Assembly: GCF_004153685.1 (NCBI RefSeq)
Contig: NZ_SDQD01000001.1
Location: forward strand, 1,178,001-1,242,000
Length of the DNA stretch: 64,000 bases
Origin: Pollutimonas harenae
Lineage (GTDB): Bacteria; Pseudomonadota; Gammaproteobacteria; Burkholderiales; Burkholderiaceae_B
Direction of reading: 5' to 3'
The notes beneath the pieces are model-generated. The model saw only the letters and a list, made by a program, of their open reading frames with translations, searched no databases and was not told the origin of the DNA. Both the position numbers and the translations under genes were made by a program. Below, one piece after another: positions 59,064 to 64,000 of this stretch (positions within the stretch are counted from its first letter, which is position 1; every line of letters begins with the position of its first letter).

Positions 59064-61262
59064 ATGCGTTTGACAACGCTTGATAACACGACGCCCATGC
59101 AGCGGCTTGAAGTAGAAGAAGTCGACTGGGAAAGGTTGAATATCCATGAAGCAAAGCGGCTGGCAACACTCGTGGTGGCCGCGCGTCATTTCGAAGAATG
59201 CATATTGCGGCTCGATAAACTGAATCTGGTGCATGGGCCTGCGCACTCCAGTCTTGGACAAGAAGGAGGGGCGGCAGGATGTATTGCTGCGCTGCCCACT
59301 GCCACCATGATCAATGGTACGCATCGTGCTCACCATCAATGCCTGGCCAAGGCCATCAATGCCCTCTATGGCGATGACTTTGACCCAACTGTTACGGGCC
59401 GGCTTAGCGAATCAATGCGCGAAGAGACTCGCCGAATGATGCACGAAATTCTGGGCTTGCGCGACGGCTGGACTGGCGGACGCGGCGGCTCCATGCACTT
59501 GCGTCGCGCCGAGCTGGGCATTATGGGGACCAACGCCATTGTTGCCGGTGGTTTGCCTATCGCCTGCGGTCATGCCTTTGCTGAAAAAGTGCGTCAAGGC
59601 ACATCGTTGATGGTCAGTTTCTTTGGCGATGGTGCTGTCCATCAGGGGGCCACGCACGAAGCGATGAACCTGGCAGCCTTGTACCGCTTGCCACTGCTGT
59701 TCTTTCTGGAAAACAATCGATACGCAGTGTCGATGAGCATAGAGCAGTCTACCTTTCAGACTCAATTGCTTACGCGTGCCCAGGCTCATGGCATACCTTC
59801 GGTGTGTGTGGATGGCATGAACCCCTTCGCGGTGTGGCTGGCGGCTCGATGGGCTCAGGGTCATATGCAAAATGAAGGTGGTCCTGCCTTGGTTCAGGCA
59901 GATGTGTACCGCTATTATCATCAAAGTTCATCTGTGCCGGGCAGTGCTTTCGGATACCGAACGCGTGATGAAGAAAACCAATGGCGTGAAAGGGATCCAT
60001 GGCCGTTGTTGAGTCGCGAGCTCATCGCACGAAATATTCTTGATGAGGCAGAACTGGAAGCCATCAGCGAGGCTGCTCATGAGGCTGTCAGCGCTGCCTA
60101 TGATTCATGTGTGGAAGGTACAGGGTCTGCGACACGGATTCGACCAGAGCTTTGGCCTGACCCCCAAACAGTGGACGATCACCTGACCAGCGATATGTCG
60201 GAGTTTGATGGCGTCAAGTTCTCTGAAATCGAGGATTTCGAAGCTGATGAGCTTGAAAGCCTGTCATTTATCGAAGCCATACCGCGTGTTGTCGGGGCGC
60301 GCATGCATGAAAACGATGCCATTTATGTGTTTGGCGAAGATGTGGCAAACATGAGAGGCGGTACGGTCGGGGCAACTCGCGGCTTGCTTGATCAGTATGC
60401 AGACCGGATTATCAATACGCCTATTACCGAGAACGGCTTTTGCGGCCTGGCTACCGGAGCCGCACTATCGGGCTTGAGACCGATAGTTGAATTGATGTAT
60501 AGCGATTTTTTCCTTGTTGCAGGCGACCAGTTGTTGAATCAGGCTGGCAAGATACGTCATCTATTCGGTGGCACGGCGTCCGTACCGCTGGTATTGCGTG
60601 CCCGTATCCCCGGCCTCGAGGGTTACGGTTCACAGCATTCGATGGATCCCGCGGGTGTGTTCGCGTTGTTTCCTGGCTGGCGAATAGTGGCACCTTCCAA
60701 TGCCTTTGATTACGTTGGGTTAATGAATTCAGCGCTGCAATGCAATGACCCTGTACTGGTGATCGAGCCCCAGGAGCTGCACCGCAAAAAAGCACTGGTT
60801 CCCAAGCACTGCAGTCACTATATTCCCATCGGGAAGGCCCGCCGTGTGGTCGAAGGGTCCGACATCACGCTGTTGGCGACCTTGACGATGGTCGATGTAT
60901 GCAAAGAGCTTGTTGAACGCTTGGGCATCAGTGCTGATGTCATCGACTTGCGGACTTTGTCACAGCGCGATATCGATTATGAAACGATAGCGGCTTCTAT
61001 TAAAAAAACCGGCCGCCTGGCCATTGTGGAGCAAACAACGCGCGGAGCCAGTATTGGGGCTGTTATTGCTGATGAAATCCAGCGACGGTTTTTTGATTAC
61101 CTGGATCAGCCCGTCAAACGAGTAACTGGGCGCTGGGCACCTCCGGTGGTTTCAAAAGTATTAGAAGCTGCTGCCCTGGCCAGTACCGACGATGTCGAGG
61201 CTGCATTGAAAGAGATGATGATAGACAGTGGCCTGATCGCCGCTGCTGCTCAAGGACGATAA
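59064..61262 (+). CDS. 2-oxoacid dehydrogenase E1, alpha-beta fusion
   Basis: 732 residues, E1 alpha and beta joined in one chain. The alpha half (about 30-345) has GPAHSSLGQEGGAAG, GGRGGSMHL, and the thiamine diphosphate motif GDG (188-190) ... ENN (216-218). The beta half (about 395-732) has YVFGEDVANMRGGTVGATRGL, PITENGFCGLATGAALSGLRP, MYSDFFLVAGDQLLNQAGK and EQTTRGASIGA. The reaction is decarboxylation of a 2-oxoacid and transfer of the acyl group to the E2 lipoyl group. A GGAG site precedes the start. The substrate may be the acid imported by the TRAP genes upstream. Confidence 0.92.
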   Translation: MRLTTLDNTTPMQRLEVEEVDWERLNIHEAKRLATLVVAARHFEECILRLDKLNLVHGPAHSSLGQEGGAAGCIAALPTATMINGTHRAHHQCLAKAINALYGDDFDPTVTGRLSESMREETRRMMHEILGLRDGWTGGRGGSMHLRRAELGIMGTNAIVAGGLPIACGHAFAEKVRQGTSLMVSFFGDGAVHQGATHEAMNLAALYRLPLLFFLENNRYAVSMSIEQSTFQTQLLTRAQAHGIPSVCVDGMNPFAVWLAARWAQGHMQNEGGPALVQADVYRYYHQSSSVPGSAFGYRTRDEENQWRERDPWPLLSRELIARNILDEAELEAISEAAHEAVSAAYDSCVEGTGSATRIRPELWPDPQTVDDHLTSDMSEFDGVKFSEIEDFEADELESLSFIEAIPRVVGARMHENDAIYVFGEDVANMRGGTVGATRGLLDQYADRIINTPITENGFCGLATGAALSGLRPIVELMYSDFFLVAGDQLLNQAGKIRHLFGGTASVPLVLRARIPGLEGYGSQHSMDPAGVFALFPGWRIVAPSNAFDYVGLMNSALQCNDPVLVIEPQELHRKKALVPKHCSHYIPIGKARRVVEGSDITLLATLTMVDVCKELVERLGISADVIDLRTLSQRDIDYETIAASIKKTGRLAIVEQTTRGASIGAVIADEIQRRFFDYLDQPVKRVTGRWAPPVVSKVLEAAALASTDDVEAALKEMMIDSGLIAAAAQGR

Positions 61263-61264
61263 CC

Positions 61265-61987
61265 ATGCCTTTTTCATTGCTGGGAAAAACAATCCTGATC
61301 ACAGGAGCAGCCGGAGGCATAGGTTCGGAAACGGCAAGGGTATGCGCCGAGCTTGGCGCAAATCTGGTGCTGGCCGACCTCCAGGAGCCTTTGAGCATTG
61401 CTGAGGAATTACGGGGTAAGGGTGCGGCAGTGCAAGTGCTTGCATTTGATGTGCGTGACCGCCAAGCCAGTGAGGATGTGGTGCAGCAGCTGCCGCAGCT
61501 GGACGTTATCGTTGCTAATGCTGGTTTTTGTCCTTGGGATGACTGGAATGAGCCGGGCTGGGATGATGTCTTTCACCAGACCATCGATATAAATGCCCTG
61601 GGCGTTATTAACTTGCTACGTCCTGGCTTGAACAGAATGATATCGCAAGGGTCAGGCCGCATGGTGTTGGTGTCTTCAGTGGCCGGCCGTATGGGCGGCT
61701 TAAGGGCCAGTCCCCATTATGTTGTGGCGAAGGGCGGAATAAATGCCATGGTTAAATGGCTGGCAAGAAAAGCCGCGCCGCATGGCATTACCGTCAATGC
61801 CGTAGCCCCCGGTGCCACGGCCACCAATATGGTGCAGGGCCAGGCTTTCGACGAACAAGCCATTCCTTTGGGCCGTATGGCCACTCCCCGCGAAATCGCA
61901 ATGCCAGTCGCCTTTTTGTGCTCCGATGCAGCCAGCTATATATGCGGAACCATTCTGGACGTGAATGGCGGCGTTTACATGAACTGA
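61265..61987 (+). CDS. SDR family NAD(P)-dependent dehydrogenase
   Basis: 240 residues of the classical short-chain dehydrogenase type. The cofactor motif TGAAGGIG is near residues 13-20, VLADLQ suggests NAD preference (acidic end of beta-2), NAG is near 85, the catalytic Ser in VSSVAGR, and YVVAK the Tyr-x3-Lys pair. The C-terminal CSDAASYICGTILDVNGGVYMN closes a typical SDR. It starts 2 bp after the E1 gene, and may oxidize a hydroxy acid or alcohol to the oxoacid used by E1. That role is inferred from position. Confidence 0.9.
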   Translation: MPFSLLGKTILITGAAGGIGSETARVCAELGANLVLADLQEPLSIAEELRGKGAAVQVLAFDVRDRQASEDVVQQLPQLDVIVANAGFCPWDDWNEPGWDDVFHQTIDINALGVINLLRPGLNRMISQGSGRMVLVSSVAGRMGGLRASPHYVVAKGGINAMVKWLARKAAPHGITVNAVAPGATATNMVQGQAFDEQAIPLGRMATPREIAMPVAFLCSDAASYICGTILDVNGGVYMN

Positions 61988-62000
61988 AGTATTGAAAATT

Positions 62001-62696
62001 ATGAGCAACACCTTGGAAGGACTTTTGCGGCGTCAAGAAAGAACGACGATGGCCGATAAGGTATATCTGGATATAAAACGCCTGTTGCTGTCAGGCATGA
62101 TTCCGCCTGGCCAGAAAGTCACCTTGCGCGGCTTGGCCAAGGGGATTGGTACAAGCCCCATGCCCGTGCGTGACGCGGTCACGCGCCTAGTTATAGAGGG
62201 CGCCTTGAACATGCTGCCCAATCGGGGGTTGCGTGTATATAAGCCTACTTCGCATGAGTTTCATGAAATAGTGAAACTGCGTTGCTGCCTGGAGGGGTAT
62301 GCAACGAAAGAGGCCGTGGCGGTGATAAACCAGAAAACCGTAAACAAAATCAAGGCATCCATACGTAAATTCGATCGCCTGGGCCATAAAAAAGAAATGG
62401 ATATGGCTGCAGTGATTGAAGCGAATCGTGATATTCATTTCACCTTGTACGCGGCGGCGGGCATGCCTAGGCTGGAGACCATGATCGAGAATATCTGGAC
62501 ACAGATTGCGCCGCTGTTTGCATTGAGCATGAATAGCGCAGATCGACGCTCAGAAAAATGGGAGTCTTTTGATCACCACAATACTTTGCTACAGGCATTG
62601 CTTGCCCGAGACGGGCAAGCCGCCCAGGACGCGGTTGTCGCCGACATACGTGATGCGGCGGCCTATATTGAACATATCGCCAACTTATCGGATTAG
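62001..62696 (+). CDS. GntR-family regulator, FadR subfamily
   Basis: 231 residues from the ATG at 62001; a later ATG at 62049 is also possible. The winged helix is KVYLDIKRLLLSGMIPPGQKVTLRGLAKGIG, then TSPMPVRDAVTRLVIEGAL. The FCD ligand domain follows, with metal-binding-type His/Asp residues (EANRDIHFTLYAA, HHNTLLQALLARDG). It lies inside the cassette between the SDR and E2 genes, so it is most likely an autoregulated local repressor. The palindrome at 55889 is a candidate target. Confidence 0.9.
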   Translation: MSNTLEGLLRRQERTTMADKVYLDIKRLLLSGMIPPGQKVTLRGLAKGIGTSPMPVRDAVTRLVIEGALNMLPNRGLRVYKPTSHEFHEIVKLRCCLEGYATKEAVAVINQKTVNKIKASIRKFDRLGHKKEMDMAAVIEANRDIHFTLYAAAGMPRLETMIENIWTQIAPLFALSMNSADRRSEKWESFDHHNTLLQALLARDGQAAQDAVVADIRDAAAYIEHIANLSD

Positions 62697-62710
62697 AGGG
62701 GAGTCACGCA

Positions 62711-63877
62711 ATGACGATAAATATTCTGATGCCGGGCGTTGGTGCGGGTACCTCATATGGAAGGATTGTGCAGTGGGTGAAGAAAAAAGGTGAGCATGTA
62801 GCGGTAGGAGACACGCTGGCCGAGATCGAAACCGACAAAGCGGTGCTCGAACTTGAATCCTTCGACGAGGGGGTGCTGCAAGATATTATCGTGAACGCCG
62901 GTGATGAGGAGGTGGCTTCGGGCTCCGTCATTGCAGTGTTGTCTGCCTCTGCTGGCCCGTTGGTGCAAGTGACTGCAACGAGCCCTGAGCCGACCGGTAA
63001 GCTCAATCGCCAGTTTGCAAGCCCGTCGGCGCGTCGATTGGCGCGACAATTGGATGTCGATATCGCAACATTGCGCGGTAGCGGTCCCAAGGGGCGTGTC
63101 GTCCGCATCGATATCGAGCAGGCGGCGGCGCAAGCCCCATCAATATCAGACAAAAAGGTGGTGATGCCTGCCGTCGCCAGCACACCGGCAGAGCTTGTCC
63201 CACATAGCCTGATGCGCAAGACGATTGCACGACGCTTGCAGGAGTCCAAGCAGCAAATCCCGCATTTTTACCTGACGGTTGACTGCCGCATGGATGCATT
63301 GCTGCTGATGCGTGCGCATATCAACCAAGATATTTCCAGGTTGAAGCGGACTGCAAAGATCACAATCAATGACATATTGGTTTACGCAGTAGCTCGTGCC
63401 ATGGAGCGGGTACCCGATGTAAACGTCCGTTGGACTGAGCAGGCTATCGAACGTCATGGCACAGTCGATATCAGTGTGGCGGTCGCCGCAGAAAAGGGTT
63501 TGGTAACGCCAGTAGTAAGAAACGCACAGCAGAAGAATCTGGAGACGATTTCAAAAGAGCTCTTGGAGCTCGTGAGTAAGGCCAGGTCAGGCCAATTGGC
63601 CCCTGCTGATTACGAGGGTGGCGGACTTACGATTTCAAATCTGGGCACGCACGGCGTCAAGGTCTTTTCAGCCATTATCAATCCGCCCCAGGCAGCCATA
63701 CTAGCGTTCGGCGCGGCAGAAAAGCGGCCGATTGTTCAGGATGACACGCTAGCTATTGGCACGCTTATGAGCGTCACCTTGTCGGCTGATCACCGGGCCA
63801 TCGATGGTGCCGTAGGGGCGCGTTTTTTGGCAGAACTCAAATCTTTGCTGGAGGCACCCCTCGGGCTGCTTATATAG
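62711..63877 (+). CDS. Dihydrolipoamide acyltransferase (E2) of a 2-oxoacid dehydrogenase complex
   Basis: 388 residues. One lipoyl domain (about 1-78) carries the lipoyl Lys43 in ETDKAVLE. A peripheral subunit-binding domain (about 100-135) has [12 protein letters not shown] and [10 protein letters not shown]. The catalytic core has the HRAIDG motif (His361, Asp365) near the C-terminus. It accepts the acyl group from E1 and passes it to CoA. A GGGGAG site precedes the start. The E3 dihydrolipoamide dehydrogenase is not encoded nearby, so a shared E3 is expected. The 3' end overlaps the bfr stop by 8 bp. Confidence 0.94.
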   Translation: MTINILMPGVGAGTSYGRIVQWVKKKGEHVAVGDTLAEIETDKAVLELESFDEGVLQDIIVNAGDEEVASGSVIAVLSASAGPLVQVTATSPEPTGKLNRQFASPSARRLARQLDVDIATLRGSGPKGRVVRIDIEQAAAQAPSISDKKVVMPAVASTPAELVPHSLMRKTIARRLQESKQQIPHFYLTVDCRMDALLLMRAHINQDISRLKRTAKITINDILVYAVARAMERVPDVNVRWTEQAIERHGTVDISVAVAAEKGLVTPVVRNAQQKNLETISKELLELVSKARSGQLAPADYEGGGLTISNLGTHGVKVFSAIINPPQAAILAFGAAEKRPIVQDDTLAIGTLMSVTLSADHRAIDGAVGARFLAELKSLLEAPLGLLI

Positions 63878-64000
63878 GCGTATCGATCTGGGCTTGCTTG
63901 TAGTTTTGCAAGCCCACTTGTTCGATAAGACGAAGTTGCTTCTCGAGCCAATAGGTATGGTCTTCTTCGGTATCGTTAAGTTGAGCCTGGAGCATGTCGC
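63870..64000 (-). CDS. bfr: Bacterioferritin, 3' part
   Basis: The minus-strand frame ending in TAA at 63870 encodes [22 protein letters not shown], then [20 protein letters not shown]. This is the C-terminal helix end of bacterioferritin, with the ferroxidase ExxH ligands in EEDH. About 43 residues are inside the window; the N-terminal three quarters lie beyond position 64000. It is convergent with the E2 gene and marks the return to core genome. Confidence 0.88.
   Translation of the reverse strand, partial: DMLQAQLNDTEEDHTYWLEKQLRLIEQVGLQNYKQAQIDTPI

Overview
The window looks like a chromosome segment of a betaproteobacterium of the Alcaligenaceae (Bordetella/Pusillimonas type). Evidence: a ubiJ-ubiB pair preceded by a Tim44-domain gene, the metH / MmyB-type regulator / DUF3460 / scpA / panC order, the prepilin peptidase-coaE-zapD order, and a Nudix hydrolase with a ThiE-like tail next to a DUF815 ATPase. 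This assignment rests on gene order and protein family recognition, not on a database search.

Positions 1-33711 are mostly core genome. In order they hold: ubiquinone biosynthesis accessory genes (Tim44-like, ubiJ, ubiB); a diiron ferritin-like protein; the heptose-phosphate adenylyltransferase rfaE2; a pcm-tolC pair; thiG-thiD; a cobalamin block (btuB under a cobalamin riboswitch, then a BtuF-like binding protein) divergent from cobalamin-dependent metH; a regulator, scpA, panC and a stand-alone LuxR-type DNA-binding protein; an NlpE-like lipoprotein; prepilin peptidase, coaE and zapD; a four-gene tripartite RND efflux operon with two tandem permeases; the Nudix and DUF815 genes; ispB; and tRNA-Pro(CGG).

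Positions 33712-45970 form an accessory surface-protein locus. An AT-rich leader of about 0.8 kb precedes a giant autotransporter adhesin gene (about 3456 aa). Its passenger consists of autotransporter-associated beta-strand repeats, with an internal duplication of about 1.64 kb and five copies of a second module. Just downstream lies a wrecked second autotransporter: signal peptide and passenger start, two frame breaks, and the last strands of a beta-barrel. A 32-bp perfect palindrome and a bidirectional terminator close the locus.

Positions 46008-63877 hold catabolic cassettes, each with its own regulator. They are: (i) zinc alcohol dehydrogenase, aldehyde dehydrogenase and an orphan ABC substrate-binding protein, divergent from a TetR regulator; (ii) a LysR regulator divergent from a DoxX membrane protein and a DODA-type extradiol dioxygenase; (iii) an aldo/keto reductase; (iv) a GMC oxidoreductase divergent from a TRAP transporter of the 2-oxoacid-like FcbT/TakP type, followed by an E1 alpha-beta fusion, an SDR dehydrogenase, a FadR-type GntR regulator and an E2 acyltransferase. 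Cassette (iv) reads as uptake plus oxidative decarboxylation of a 2-oxo or hydroxy acid, with no E3 subunit nearby. The window ends in the 3' part of bacterioferritin on the minus strand.

The most unusual items are the autotransporter locus with its decayed partner, the TRAP/2-oxoacid dehydrogenase cassette with a fused E1 and a candidate palindromic operator, and the cobalamin riboswitch placed between btuB and metH.
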